A DNA stretch of 64,000 nucleotides from Tistrella mobilis (GCF_039634785.1 NZ_JBBIAB010000001.1:558001-622000), one strand, 5' to 3'; positions 43,327 through 52,676 are shown, counted from the first letter of the stretch. Numbers and translations: made by a program. Notes: a model not told the origin generated them from the sequence alone.

Positions 43327-44271
43327 TCAGCTCTCCAGCCCGACCAGGGCGCGGGCGAAGGCCCGGGCCTCGAAGGGCTTCAGGTCGTCGATGCCTTCGC
43401 CGACGCCCACCGCATGGACCGGCAGGCCGAAGCGGTCGGCCAGCGCCACCAGCACGCCACCCTTGGCGGTTCCGTCCAGCTTGGTCAGCACCAGGCCGGT
43501 CAGGGGCACCATCGACTTGAAGGTTTCCACCTGATTGATCGCGTTCTGGCCGGTGGTCGCATCCAGCGCCAGCACGATCTCGTGCGGTGCCTCGGGGTCG
43601 ACCTTGCCGATCACGCGGACGATCTTCTGCAGCTCGGCCATCAGCCCGGCCTTGTTGTGCAGCCGGCCGGCGGTGTCGATGAATACCAGATCCATGCCGT
43701 CGCGGCGGCCGCGCTCCACCGCGTCGAAGGCGAGGCCCGCCGCATCTGCACCGGTTTCGCGCTTCAGCACCGGCACACCGGCGCGCTGACCCCAGACTTC
43801 CAGCTGTTCCACGGCAGCCGCACGGAAGGTGTCGCCGGCGGCAAGCAGCACCCTGCGGCGCTGGGCGACGGCGGCGGACGAGAGCTTGCCGAGCGTGGTG
43901 GTCTTGCCCGTGCCGTTGACACCCACCATGACCACGACCCGCGGGCCGGAGCCGGCCGGGGCGAAGTTCAGCGGCTGCGCCACCGGCTCCAGGATCTTGG
44001 CGATCTCATCCGCCAGCAGAGCCTTGATCTCGTCCAGCCCCAGATCCTGGCCATAGCGGCCCTTGGCGAGGCCGGCGGTGACCTTCGCCGCCGTCGCCGG
44101 GCCCAGATCGGCCTGGATCAGCAGTTCTTCCAGCTCTTCCAGCGTCTCGGCGTCGAGCTTGCGCTTGGTGAAGATGCCGACCAGACCGTCGCCGATGCGG
44201 CTGCTGGTCTTCTTCAGCCCGGCCCGAAGACGGGACAGCCAGCCGCCTTTGCTCGTCTGCTCCTCGCTCAA
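43327..44271 (-). CDS. ftsY: signal-recognition-particle receptor FtsY
   Basis: A 314-aa GTPase that docks SRP-ribosome complexes at the membrane. An N domain helical bundle (LEELEELLIQADLGPATA) precedes the G domain, with G1 GVNGTGKTTTLGKLS, DTAGRLHNKAGLM and TKLDGTAKGG. The acidic A domain of enteric FtsY is absent, as usual in alphaproteobacteria. The start is a TTG at 44271, overlapping the mtaB stop by four bases, with GGGAGGG 8 bases upstream. Confidence 0.95.
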   Translation of the reverse strand: MSEEQTSKGGWLSRLRAGLKKTSSRIGDGLVGIFTKRKLDAETLEELEELLIQADLGPATAAKVTAGLAKGRYGQDLGLDEIKALLADEIAKILEPVAQPLNFAPAGSGPRVVVMVGVNGTGKTTTLGKLSSAAVAQRRRVLLAAGDTFRAAAVEQLEVWGQRAGVPVLKRETGADAAGLAFDAVERGRRDGMDLVFIDTAGRLHNKAGLMAELQKIVRVIGKVDPEAPHEIVLALDATTGQNAINQVETFKSMVPLTGLVLTKLDGTAKGGVLVALADRFGLPVHAVGVGEGIDDLKPFEARAFARALVGLES

Positions 44272-45686
44272 GCGGTCGCCCTCCCTGCGGCGTCGAAATG
44301 GGTGTGGTCATGGGGGCGGGTGTGGTCGGCCGCATGATGCGGCAGGATCACGCCCGCCAGGGTTTCGTCGTCGGCTCCGGTGATCCGGGCGGTCACGATC
44401 CCGCCGACCAGCGCCGGATCGACCGGTGTCGCCAGACGCACGAGGGCGAAACCTTCGCTGCGGCCGGTATCCGCGGTCTCGAGCAGGACCGGCAGCTCGG
44501 TACCGATCTGGGTCTTGAGCCAGCCGCGAAGCCCGGCCGCGCCGGCCTCACGCAGGGCGCGCGCCCGTTCGCGCCGCACGGCCACCGGCACCTGGGGCAT
44601 GCGCGCGGCCGGGGTGCCGGTGCGGGCGGAATAGGGGAAGACGTGCAGATGCACCAGCCCCATCTCCTCCACCAGCTTCAGGCTGTTGGCGAACATCTCG
44701 TCGGTTTCGGTCGGGAAGCCGGCGATCAGGTCGGCGCCGAAGACGACATCGGGACGGATGCGACGCACGGCCTCGGCGAAGGCGACCGCCTGGGCCCGAT
44801 TGTGCCGGCGCTTCATCCGCTTCAGCACCATGTCGTCGCCGGCCTGGAGCGAGAGATGCAGATGCGGCATCAGCCGTGGCTCTTCCGCCAGCGCCTGCAT
44901 CAGATCGGGGTCGATCTCGGCCGAATCGATCGAGGACAGGCGGAGCCGGGGCAGATCGGGCACCAGCCTCAGTACCCGGCGCACCAGATTGCCCAGGCTT
45001 GGGCGGCCGGGCAGATCGGCGCCGTAAGAGGTGATGTCCACCCCGGTCAGGACGACCTCGGCATAGCCGCGGGCCGCCAGTTCGCGCACCTGGGCCACCA
45101 CCTCGCCCAGGGGCACCGAGCGGCTGTTGCCGCGGCCATAGGGGATGATGCAGAAGGTGCAGCGGTGGTCGCAGCCGTTCTGGACCTGCACGAAGGCCCG
45201 CGCACGGCCGTCCAGCCCCTCGACCAGATGGCCGGCGGTTTCACGCACCGCCATGATGTCGTCGACGAAGATCCGGGCGGGTTCGGTCGCGCCCACGAAA
45301 TCCGGACCCGCCGCCGCGGCCGGAGCCGACGGGGCGAGGCGATTGGGCGTCGTGGCGAGGGCGGCGGCGAAGCGGTCGGCCTTCAGCTTGTCCTCGTTGC
45401 CGAGGACGGCGTCGACTTCCGGCATATCCGCCCAGGCTTCGGGCCGGATCTGGGCCGCGCAGCCGGTGACGACGATGCGGGCCTCGGGATCCTCGCGCCG
45501 GGCCCGGCGGATCGCCTGGCGGGCCTGACGCTCCGCCTCTGCCGTGACCGCGCAGGTGTTGAACACGATCGTCCGCCCGTCCGACGCCCCGTCACGGGCA
45601 TGGCCGCGCATCACCTCGCTCTCATAGGCATTGAGGCGACAGCCGAAGGTGATGATCCGCAGGGGATCGTCAGTCTGGTCGGACAT
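44268..45686 (-). CDS. mtaB: tRNA t6A37 methylthiotransferase MtaB
   Basis: A 472-aa radical-SAM enzyme that adds a methylthio group to N6-threonylcarbamoyladenosine at tRNA position 37. The N-terminal UPF0004 domain starts TFGCRLNAYESEV. The radical-SAM cluster is CDHRCTFCIIPYGRGNSRS, and HLHLSLQAGDDMVLKRMKRR is the substrate-half motif of the family. A C-terminal TRAM-like region and a His-rich tail (HHAADHTRPHDHTHFDAAG) follow. It lies between dapF and ftsY; the dapF stop is 31 bases ahead. Confidence 0.94.
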   Translation of the reverse strand: MSDQTDDPLRIITFGCRLNAYESEVMRGHARDGASDGRTIVFNTCAVTAEAERQARQAIRRARREDPEARIVVTGCAAQIRPEAWADMPEVDAVLGNEDKLKADRFAAALATTPNRLAPSAPAAAAGPDFVGATEPARIFVDDIMAVRETAGHLVEGLDGRARAFVQVQNGCDHRCTFCIIPYGRGNSRSVPLGEVVAQVRELAARGYAEVVLTGVDITSYGADLPGRPSLGNLVRRVLRLVPDLPRLRLSSIDSAEIDPDLMQALAEEPRLMPHLHLSLQAGDDMVLKRMKRRHNRAQAVAFAEAVRRIRPDVVFGADLIAGFPTETDEMFANSLKLVEEMGLVHLHVFPYSARTGTPAARMPQVPVAVRRERARALREAGAAGLRGWLKTQIGTELPVLLETADTGRSEGFALVRLATPVDPALVGGIVTARITGADDETLAGVILPHHAADHTRPHDHTHFDAAGRATA

Positions 45687-45717
45687 GAGGGCGGAAAACC
45701 GGATGAGGAAGCGAAGG

Positions 45718-46590
45718 TCAGGCGAGCAGGGACGGGTGGAGCGTCCCCTCGAAACTGGTCGCGACCGGGCCCGACATCAAGACGCGATCGTCTTCGGTCC
45801 AGGTGATGACCAGCGGGCCGCCGTCGAGCACGATCTCGACCGTACGGCCCGTGAGGCCGCGGCGGATGGCCGCAACGGCCGTGGCGCAGGCGCCGGTGCC
45901 GCAGGCGGCGGTGATGCCCGCACCGCGTTCCCAGACCCGCATGCGCAGCCTGTCGGGGCCCAGAAGATGGGCGACTTCGACATTGGTGCGCTCAGGGAAG
46001 GCGGGGTGACGCTCGATCATCGGGCCCCAGCGGGTGAGATCGATCGCCTCGGCATTGTCGACGAAGAAGACCGCATGCGGGTTGCCGACATTGACCGCCA
46101 CCGGCAGCTTCAGCGGCCCGACTTCCACAGCCTCCACAGCCAGCGTGTCGGCGGGGGCGGCCAGCGGAATCTGCCGCCAGTCGAGCCGGGCGGGGCCCAT
46201 GTCGACGGTGACCGTGCCGGCTTCGTGCTGCTCTGCATCGCGGCTTGCCCGGAGCAGGCCCGAGATCGTGGCGATGGTCGCGCGGCCGAGCCCGCTTTCG
46301 TCCATCAGCAGGGCGCCGACACAGCGGGTGGCGTTGCCGCAGGCGCCGACCTCGCCACCATCGGCATTGTGGATGCGCATCACCGCATCGGCACCGCCGG
46401 CGGCGATCGGGTCGTCATCGGTCGGATCGATCAGAATGAACTGGTCACAGCCGACGCCGTGCCGCCGGTCCGAGATCCGGCGGATGGTTGCGTCGTCGAG
46501 GACGAGGCCCCGGGCCGGGCCGCTCCGTCGGTCGATGACGACGAAGTCGTTGCCGAGCCCGTGCATCTTGAGGAACGGGATTCTGATCAT
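45718..46590 (-). CDS. dapF: diaminopimelate epimerase
   Basis: A 290-aa cofactor-free epimerase that makes meso-diaminopimelate for lysine and peptidoglycan. The two catalytic cysteines are C84 (GEVGACGNATRC) and C230 (AACGTGACATA). FLKMHGLGNDFVVID at the N-terminus is the family start. ATG at 46590 is chosen on that basis; a longer frame adds 13 residues. It heads the dapF-mtaB-ftsY-yciB series. Confidence 0.96.
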   Translation of the reverse strand: MIRIPFLKMHGLGNDFVVIDRRSGPARGLVLDDATIRRISDRRHGVGCDQFILIDPTDDDPIAAGGADAVMRIHNADGGEVGACGNATRCVGALLMDESGLGRATIATISGLLRASRDAEQHEAGTVTVDMGPARLDWRQIPLAAPADTLAVEAVEVGPLKLPVAVNVGNPHAVFFVDNAEAIDLTRWGPMIERHPAFPERTNVEVAHLLGPDRLRMRVWERGAGITAACGTGACATAVAAIRRGLTGRTVEIVLDGGPLVITWTEDDRVLMSGPVATSFEGTLHPSLLA

Positions 46591-46667
46591 AGCTCCGATC
46601 TTATAGGCTTCGGCCCGGCCGCCGTCCAATCAATTCGCGGCCGTCAGGGCAGGGTTGCAGACGGCGA

Positions 46668-48746
46668 TCATGCCGGAATTTCAGTCTGTTGACCGGTCGA
46701 AGGCAGGGCCGCCGGCGGTGCCTGCACCGGCAGAAAGCAGGTGATCCGCGCGCCGCCGCCCGGGGCATCGTCGATCCGGATCCGGCCGCCATGCAGTTCG
46801 ATCAGGCTGCGGGCAAGCGGCAGGCCGAGGCCCACCCCGGCCTTGCGTTCGCCGCGGCGCCGGCGCCAGAAGCGCTCGAAGACCTGTTCGCGCTCGTCCT
46901 CGGGGATGCCGGGGCCCTGGTCCGAGATGGTGATCGCCACCACAGACGGAAGACCTGCTGCCGGATCTGCGGGCCGCGCCTCGGCTGCCATGAGGACGCG
47001 GGTGTCGACAGGGGTGAAGCGCAGCGCATTGCCGAGCAGGTTGTAGAGGGCCTGACGCAGGCGCAGGCCGTCGGCATCGATCGTGCCGCATTCTGGCGGA
47101 CAGTCCAGATCGATCGACACCGAGGCGGCCTTGGCGCGCTGGCGGGCGAGATCCGCCACCGACCGCAAAAGCTGGCAGACATCCACCGGGCGACGGTTGA
47201 GGGTGACGTCACCCGCATCGATGGAGGCAAGGTCGATCATGTCGTTGATCAGCACCAGCAGATGTTCCGAGGCATGCACGATATCTTCGGCATAGCCGCG
47301 CTGGCGCAGGTTCAGCGGCCCGGCCATTTCGCTGGCCAGAAGCTGGGCGAAGCCGATCACCGAATTCAGCGGGGTGCGCAACTCGTAGGAGACATGGGCC
47401 ACAAATTCGGATTTGAGGCGATCGGCTTCGGCAAGGGCCGCGGCCTTGTCGCGCAGGGCACGTTCCACCCGGATGGTATCGGTGACATCGGCGAGCGACA
47501 CCAGGGCGGCGCCGTCCGGAAGCGGGGTGGCGGCGATGGAGAAGAAGCGGTCGCCGGCGAGTTCAAGCGTCATCTCGCCCCGGCGGCGTTCGACCAGGGC
47601 CTCGTCCACCACCTGCCGGACCAGCTCCAGATCGTCGGCGCGGGTGGCGAGCGGTCGGGCGGCATCCAGCAGCTGGCCGAGCGGTGTTTCGATCGAGACC
47701 TGATCGGGCCGGGCCTCCAGCAATCGGGCGAAGGTCTGATTGGCGAGGCCGAGCCGACCATCGGAGCGGAACACCGCCAGTCCCTCTGCCAGGGCATCGA
47801 TGGTCGCGCGCTGCACGGCGATCAGGGTGTTGTAGGACCGCTCCAGCGCCAGCCGGTCGCTGACATCCTCGTAGATGTGGACCAGCCCGCCCTGGCGGTG
47901 GGGAGCGATGATGACGTGGAGCGTGCGGCCGTCGGGCAGATGGACCAGTTCCTCCATCGGCGCGAACAGGCTGGTATAGAGCGCCAGCCGGTCGCGCTTC
48001 CAGGCCGGGAAGTTCACCACCTCGGGCAGGCGCCGGCTTTCGCGCAGGCGTTCAAGCAGCTCGCCTTCCCGCGGGCGCTGGTCCAGAAAGGCGGCATCCA
48101 GATGCCACAGCCGGGCGAAGGCCCCGTTCCAGAAGGTCAGGCGCATATCGGCGCCGAAGACCGCAATGCCGCTGGTGACGCTTTCGAAGGCTTCGATATA
48201 GCCGGCTTCCACCCGCTCCATCGCCGCTTCCGCTTCGGCGAGCGCCGTGGCGTCGAGAGCGAGGCCCACGGCAGGTCGGTCGGTTCCGGGCGGAATCTCC
48301 AGGATCTCGTATACCCGGCGCACGCCGTCGGTCACCACGGCGCGGCGTTCGCGCATCGGCAGGCCGCGATCGCGGGCGGTGCGGGCAAGAGCCCGGGCCT
48401 GGGCGATCAGGGCGCGGTTGGCGAATTCCGGCCGTTCATGCCCGTCATCGCCCAGCTGAAAAGCATCGAAGGCGGCGTTGTGGCCATCGATCGCGCCGCT
48501 GATGTCGCGCCACCAGACCGGCAAAGGCAGGGCATCGAGCAGGGCCGTGGCGGCATCTGCCCGCGCCGAGGCGGTCTCGGCGGCGACGGCAGCCGCTTCA
48601 TGGGCGCGGCGTTCGGCGGCGAGCTCACGCTCGATCGATTGCAGGCGTTCGGCAATGGCTCGCCCACGCGCACGCAGCCTGATTGCGTACACGGCAAGGC
48701 CGGCCGAAAGGGCCGTCATGACTGCGGCGACGACGATCGGATCCAT
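46668..48746 (-). CDS. DivL-like PAS sensor kinase with Tyr in place of phospho-His
   Basis: A 692-aa protein with one N-terminal membrane helix (VAAVMTALSAGLAVYAI), a coiled coil, several PAS-type modules (ALPLPVWWRDISGAIDGHNA, GIAVFGADMRLTFWNGAF, GLAVFRSDGRLGLANQTF), a DHp helix and an ATPase domain. The H-box reads HVSYELRTPLNSVIGF: Tyr454 stands where kinases have the phosphorylated His. The ATP-binding boxes are intact (NLLGNALRF, DQGPGIP, GVGLGLPL). A tyrosine at this position is the known mark of Caulobacter DivL, which steers CckA and cell-cycle control. DivL identity is inferred from H-box and layout. Confidence 0.85.
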   Translation of the reverse strand: MDPIVVAAVMTALSAGLAVYAIRLRARGRAIAERLQSIERELAAERRAHEAAAVAAETASARADAATALLDALPLPVWWRDISGAIDGHNAAFDAFQLGDDGHERPEFANRALIAQARALARTARDRGLPMRERRAVVTDGVRRVYEILEIPPGTDRPAVGLALDATALAEAEAAMERVEAGYIEAFESVTSGIAVFGADMRLTFWNGAFARLWHLDAAFLDQRPREGELLERLRESRRLPEVVNFPAWKRDRLALYTSLFAPMEELVHLPDGRTLHVIIAPHRQGGLVHIYEDVSDRLALERSYNTLIAVQRATIDALAEGLAVFRSDGRLGLANQTFARLLEARPDQVSIETPLGQLLDAARPLATRADDLELVRQVVDEALVERRRGEMTLELAGDRFFSIAATPLPDGAALVSLADVTDTIRVERALRDKAAALAEADRLKSEFVAHVSYELRTPLNSVIGFAQLLASEMAGPLNLRQRGYAEDIVHASEHLLVLINDMIDLASIDAGDVTLNRRPVDVCQLLRSVADLARQRAKAASVSIDLDCPPECGTIDADGLRLRQALYNLLGNALRFTPVDTRVLMAAEARPADPAAGLPSVVAITISDQGPGIPEDEREQVFERFWRRRRGERKAGVGLGLPLARSLIELHGGRIRIDDAPGGGARITCFLPVQAPPAALPSTGQQTEIPA

Positions 48747-48821
48747 GGCCCGAGTTTAGCAGTCATGGCCGGGGCCGCAATCACGACACCGCACGGATCG
48801 TGCCATTGGCCCTGAACGCGA

Positions 48822-48851
48822 CGCCGCCGCCGGGCGGACCCGGCGGCGGCG
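48822..48851 (-). terminator. hairpin after ahcY
   Basis: A 13-bp GC stem (48822-48834 with 48839-48851) and loop CGGA, 34 bases beyond the ahcY stop. No U tract follows on the minus strand. Confidence 0.5.
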
Positions 48852-48885
48852 CAAGGGTGATGCGATCCCGCGAGGCGGGCGTCGC

Positions 48886-50181
48886 TCAGTAGCGGTAGTA
48901 TTCCGGCTTGAACGGGCCTTCCGCCGGCACGCCGATATACTGCGCCTGCTTGTCGCTGAGCCTGGTCAGCTTCACGCCCAGCTTGTCGAGATGCAGCGCC
49001 GCCACCTTCTCGTCCAGATGCTTGGGCAGGGTGTAGACCTTGCGCTCATAGGCCTGGGCGTTGTTCCAGAGCTCGATCTGCGCCAGGACCTGATTGGTGA
49101 ACGACGCGCTCATCACGAAGCTCGGATGGCCCGTGGCGCAGCCCAGGTTCACCAGACGACCCTTGGCGAGCAGGATCAGGCGCTTGCCACCGGGCAGCGT
49201 GATCTCATCGACCTGCGGCTTGATCTCGTTCCACTCGTAATTGTGCAGGGCCGAGACCTGAATCTCGCTGTCGAAGTGGCCGATATTGCAGACGATCGCC
49301 CGGTCCTTCATCTCACGCATATGGTCGAGCGTGATGATGTCGACATTGCCGGTGGCGGTGACGAAGATGTCGCCCTGCGGCGCCGCCTCGTCCATGGTCG
49401 TGACCTGATAGCCGTCCATGGCGGCCTGCAGGGCGCAGATCGGGTCGATCTCGGTGACCAGCACCCGGGCGCCCTGGCCGCGCAGCGCCTCGGCCGAGCC
49501 CTTGCCGACATCGCCATAGCCCGCAACCACGGCCACCTTGCCGGCCAGCATCACGTCGGTCGCGCGCTTGATGCCGTCGATCAGGCTTTCGCGGCAGCCA
49601 TAGAGGTTGTCGAACTTCGACTTGGTGACGCTGTCGTTCACATTGATCGCCGGGCAGGCCAGCTTGCCGGTCTTGGCCATCTCGTAGAGGCGCAGCACGC
49701 CGGTCGTGGTCTCTTCCGAGATGCCGCGGACCTCGTTCATCAGCTCCGGATACTTCTGGTGCATGATGAGGGTCAGGTCGCCGCCGTCGTCCAGGATCAT
49801 GTTCGGGGTCCAGCCATCGGGCCCCTTGATGGTCTGCTCGACGCACCACTCGTATTCCTCTTCGGTCTCACCCTTCCAGGCGAAGACCGGGATGCCGGCG
49901 GCGGCGATGCCGGCCGCTGCCTGATCCTGGGTCGAGAAGATGTTGCACGACGACCAGCGGACCTCGGCGCCCAGCGCGATCAGGGTCTCGATCAGCACGG
50001 CGGTCTGAATGGTCATGTGCAGGCAGCCGGCGATCCGCGCACCCGCCAGCGGCTTCGACGCGCCATATTCATCGCGCAGCGCCATCAGCCCCGGCATTTC
50101 GGTCTCGGCCAGCGAGATCTCCTTGCGGCCCCACTCGGCGAGGGCGATGTCCTTGACCTTGTAGTCCGTGAACGTGGTCAT
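48886..50181 (-). CDS. ahcY: S-adenosylhomocysteine hydrolase
   Basis: A 431-aa NAD-dependent enzyme that splits S-adenosylhomocysteine to adenosine and homocysteine, relieving product inhibition of methyltransferases. The NAD-binding loop is [18 protein letters not shown], and the substrate segments [35 protein letters not shown] and [11 protein letters not shown] are intact. The C-terminal KPEYYRY supplies the Lys/Tyr that contact NAD. ATG at 50181 follows AGGAG and matches the usual start; a 20-residue upstream extension is rejected. The operator-like palindrome at 50278-50297 lies just before it. Confidence 0.97.
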   Translation of the reverse strand: MTTFTDYKVKDIALAEWGRKEISLAETEMPGLMALRDEYGASKPLAGARIAGCLHMTIQTAVLIETLIALGAEVRWSSCNIFSTQDQAAAGIAAAGIPVFAWKGETEEEYEWCVEQTIKGPDGWTPNMILDDGGDLTLIMHQKYPELMNEVRGISEETTTGVLRLYEMAKTGKLACPAINVNDSVTKSKFDNLYGCRESLIDGIKRATDVMLAGKVAVVAGYGDVGKGSAEALRGQGARVLVTEIDPICALQAAMDGYQVTTMDEAAPQGDIFVTATGNVDIITLDHMREMKDRAIVCNIGHFDSEIQVSALHNYEWNEIKPQVDEITLPGGKRLILLAKGRLVNLGCATGHPSFVMSASFTNQVLAQIELWNNAQAYERKVYTLPKHLDEKVAALHLDKLGVKLTRLSDKQAQYIGVPAEGPFKPEYYRY

Positions 50182-50277
50182 CGAGGGCGCTCCTGATGGG
50201 CATAGCGGCTTTGCCGGGAAACCGGCAGACGTCTCTCCCACTGGTTATAGCCCTGGCCGGCCTGATCGGGCAAGGGA

Positions 50278-50297
50278 ATATAAAGCTATCTTTATAT
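50278..50297. promoter_or_regulatory. SahR-like operator upstream of ahcY
   Basis: A perfect inverted repeat, ATATAAAG-CTAT-CTTTATAT, lies 96 bases before the ahcY ATG in an AT-rich patch of otherwise GC-rich DNA. Its 20-base form with AAAG/CTTT arms resembles the site I recall for SahR, the ArsR-family SAH-responsive repressor of ahcY and methionine genes in proteobacteria. The regulator itself is not in the window. Confidence 0.6.
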
Positions 50298-50330
50298 GGT
50301 AATATGCCGCCGCATGCGGGCCGGGCCATG

Positions 50331-50354
50331 AAAAAACCCGCCGGAACGGCGGGT
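50331..50354 (-). terminator. intrinsic terminator of the PTS/rpoN operon
   Basis: On the minus strand an 8-bp stem (50336-50343 with 50347-50354) and a 3-base loop are followed directly by six T. It lies 28 bases after the HPr gene. Confidence 0.92.
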
Positions 50355-50382
50355 CGGCAGGGCCGGATGCGCGGAAGACCGC

Positions 50383-50682
50383 CTATTCATCCTCGTCGAA
50401 GCGGTTGCCGATCAGCATGACCAGGGCATCCATGGCCTGGGGGGCGTCCGCACCGGCGGCTTCGATATCGATGGTGCAGCCCGGGCTTGCGGCCAGCATC
50501 ATCAGCCCCATGATCGACCGGCCCGACACGGTCTGGCCGCAGCGGGTGACCTCGATTTCGGCCGAGAAACTGTCGGCCGTCTTGACGAATTTCGCAGCCG
50601 CGCGTGCATGCAGGCCGCGGCGGTTGATGATCTCGACGGTGCGCTTCAGGCGATCGCCCGAGGGGGCGGCGGACTGGCTCAT
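50383..50682 (-). CDS. ptsH: phosphocarrier protein HPr (NPr-type)
   Basis: A 99-aa HPr. The phospho-acceptor is His25 in NRRGLHARAAAKFV and the regulatory serine is S56 in GRSIMGLMML, the site used by HprK. It passes phosphate from EI(Ntr), not seen in the window, to the EIIA proteins encoded upstream. It is the last gene of the rnd-to-ptsH run and has no sugar permease partner nearby, which supports a regulatory rather than transport role. Confidence 0.95.
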   Translation of the reverse strand: MSQSAAPSGDRLKRTVEIINRRGLHARAAAKFVKTADSFSAEIEVTRCGQTVSGRSIMGLMMLAASPGCTIDIEAAGADAPQAMDALVMLIGNRFDEDE

Positions 50683-50702
50683 CGGGCGGGGGCTCCCTCG
50701 GG

Positions 50703-51110
50703 TCAGCGGCCGTCGCCGGCGAGCAGGGTGCTCGCGACGTTGATGTATTTGCGCCCGGCGTCCTGGGCGCTGGCCACGGCCTTGGCGAGCGGCTCGGTCT
50801 CGCGCACGCTGGCGAGCTTGATCAGCATCGGCAGGTTCACGCCGGCGATCACCTCGACATGGGCCCGATCCAGGATCGAGATCGCGAGGTTGGAGGGGGT
50901 GCCACCGAACATGTCGGTCAGGACGATCACGCCATCGCCGCCGTCGACGGCGGCCACCGCGTCGATGATGTCCTGGCGGCGCTTTTCCATGTCGTCGTCG
51001 GGGCCGATGCAGATCGCCTTCATGGCCTTCTGAGGGCCGACGACATGTTCGGTTGCTGCCACGAATTCGTCGGCGAGCCGGCCGTGCGTCACCAGTACCA
51101 GACCGATCAT
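50703..51110 (-). CDS. PTS mannose-type EIIA regulatory protein
   Basis: A 135-aa EIIA of the mannose family without EIIB or permease domains. The phosphorylation site is His9 in IGLVLVTHGRLADEF. VLTDMFGGTPSNLA and GVNLPMLIKLAS are family blocks. ATG at 51110 is the usual family start; an in-frame GTG at 51125 would add MTTEP. In alphaproteobacteria such free EIIA-Man proteins pair with HPr and HprK in metabolic signalling. The HPr gene follows after 20 bases. Confidence 0.93.
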   Translation of the reverse strand: MIGLVLVTHGRLADEFVAATEHVVGPQKAMKAICIGPDDDMEKRRQDIIDAVAAVDGGDGVIVLTDMFGGTPSNLAISILDRAHVEVIAGVNLPMLIKLASVRETEPLAKAVASAQDAGRKYINVASTLLAGDGR

Positions 51111-51225
51111 CGGTTCCGTCGTCACCTTGTTGTGGAGGCTCCGGCACCGCCCGCCATCGTGGCCGCGCGCCGGGGCCCCTCAGTTCAGGGGCAGCCACCT
51201 GCCGGCGAAGGCGCGCAATGCCGCC

Positions 51226-52170
51226 TCAGACCGGTTTCGCAGCCGGGGATCCCGTTCGCGCCAGATCCGCGTCGGGCATGTCGCGATGGCGTACTGTAAC
51301 CCGCCACCCGTCCTGCCTCAATTCCTCTGCGAGACGTTCGGTGACGAAGACCGAGCGGTGTTTGCCGCCGGTGCAGCCCACCGCCACCGTCAGATAGGAT
51401 TTGCCCTCGCGGGCATAGGCCGGCAGCAGCAGGCGGATGAGGTCCAGCATCCGGTCGAAGAAGGGGGCGAACAGCGGATCGGCCGCGACATGGGCGCCCA
51501 CCGACGGATCCAGACCGGTAAGCGGCCGCAGCAGCGGATCGTAATGCGGATTGGCCAGAAACCGCACGTCGAAGACCAGATCGGCATCGCGCGGCAGGCC
51601 ATTGCGGAAACCGAAGGAGGTGACCGAGAGCTGCAGCCCCGGAGAGCCGCCGAAGGCGAACAGCTCCGACGCCTTGCGCCTGAGGTCGGTCAGGCTGAAC
51701 TCGCTGGTGTCGAGCACCACATCGGCGCGGTCGCGCAAGGGGGCGATCAGCGCCCGCTCGTCGCGGATGCCGTCTTCGACCGGGCGATCGGTTGCACTGG
51801 CAAGCGGATGCCGGCGCCTGGTCTCGGTGTAACGGCGGTAGAGCACCTCGTCGTCGCAGTCCAGAAAGACGACCGTGGCGGCAAGCCCGGGCAGGGCGGC
51901 GACCTGGCTCAGCGCCTGATCGACCGCGGCGGCATCGAAGCCGCGGGTGCGCACGTCCACGCCCACCGCCAGCGCCTCGCCCGGCGCCATGGCTTCGACC
52001 GCGGGCGCCATCAGCCGGACGGGCATGTTGTCGATCGTCTCGTAGCCCAGATCCTCCAGCGCCTTCAGCAGCGAGGTCCGGCCGGCGCCGGACAGGCCGG
52101 TGATCACCAGCAGGCGGGCGGGGCCATTCGCATCGGGTCGGGCTGCAGCGGGCCGGGCGATCGGGGTCAT
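51226..52170 (-). CDS. rapZ: RNase adapter/ATPase RapZ
   Basis: A 314-aa P-loop protein. Walker A is GLSGAGRTS at residues 25-33. The C-terminal half holds SFGFRNGLPRDADLVFDVRF, LANPHYDPLLRPLTG and VAVGCTGGKHRSVFV, all diagnostic. In E. coli RapZ guides RNase E to GlmZ RNA to set glucosamine-6-phosphate synthase levels; in alphaproteobacteria its partner RNA is not established. A short 10-residue leader precedes the usual start. Overlaps the hprK stop by four bases. Confidence 0.95.
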   Translation of the reverse strand: MTPIARPAAARPDANGPARLLVITGLSGAGRTSLLKALEDLGYETIDNMPVRLMAPAVEAMAPGEALAVGVDVRTRGFDAAAVDQALSQVAALPGLAATVVFLDCDDEVLYRRYTETRRRHPLASATDRPVEDGIRDERALIAPLRDRADVVLDTSEFSLTDLRRKASELFAFGGSPGLQLSVTSFGFRNGLPRDADLVFDVRFLANPHYDPLLRPLTGLDPSVGAHVAADPLFAPFFDRMLDLIRLLLPAYAREGKSYLTVAVGCTGGKHRSVFVTERLAEELRQDGWRVTVRHRDMPDADLARTGSPAAKPV

Positions 52171-52628
52171 GTATGCCTCTGAAGCGGATCGAGCACGGCA
52201 GCCAGGGCTGCGCGCAACTTGGCCGGCGCCGAGGCCTCCACCGCCACCAGGTCGATCACCGGAACGGCGGCGCCGGCAAGCATGACGGCATCGGGCATGG
52301 GCAGGCGCTCAATCCTGTGCCCCGGCGGATGGAGGCGGACCGCCAGACGCACCGGGACGGGCGCCGACATCTCGGTGCGCAGGATGCCGACCCCGCGTAC
52401 CTCGATCAAGCCGCAAAGCGCCGCAGGGGCAGAGGCGACAGGCCATGGTGCATCCGGCGTTTCTGCCGCCTGCAGCACCACGCGGTCGTCGGCGACCAGC
52501 CGCGCGCCGGCATCGATCAGCCGCAGGGCCAGATCGGATTTGCCCACGCCGCTCGGCCCGGTCAGCAGAACGCCGGCCGGGCCGATGCAGATGCAGGTGG
52601 CGTGAATGGTCTGCGGGTCCGTCGCCAT
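52167..52628 (-). CDS. hprK: short HPr kinase/phosphorylase HprK
   Basis: A 153-aa version of HprK with only the catalytic domain. Walker A GPSGVGKSD begins at residue 24, and an acidic segment DDRVVLQAAE and RGVGILRTE, corresponding to the HprK signature region, follow. The N-terminal domain of Gram-positive HprK (total about 310 aa) is missing, as is typical in alphaproteobacteria. It phosphorylates HPr on the serine seen in the downstream gene. 48 bases after ptsN; overlaps rapZ by four bases. Confidence 0.93.
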   Translation of the reverse strand: MATDPQTIHATCICIGPAGVLLTGPSGVGKSDLALRLIDAGARLVADDRVVLQAAETPDAPWPVASAPAALCGLIEVRGVGILRTEMSAPVPVRLAVRLHPPGHRIERLPMPDAVMLAGAAVPVIDLVAVEASAPAKLRAALAAVLDPLQRHT

Positions 52629-52676
52629 GGCAAGGCTGCGCCCCTCGGTCCGGTCGCGCGCGCGCGCGCCCCGTGT

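Noticed and set aside
46689-48815. 708-residue plus-strand reading frame
   Set aside because: Antisense to the DivL-like gene, which has clear kinase domains.
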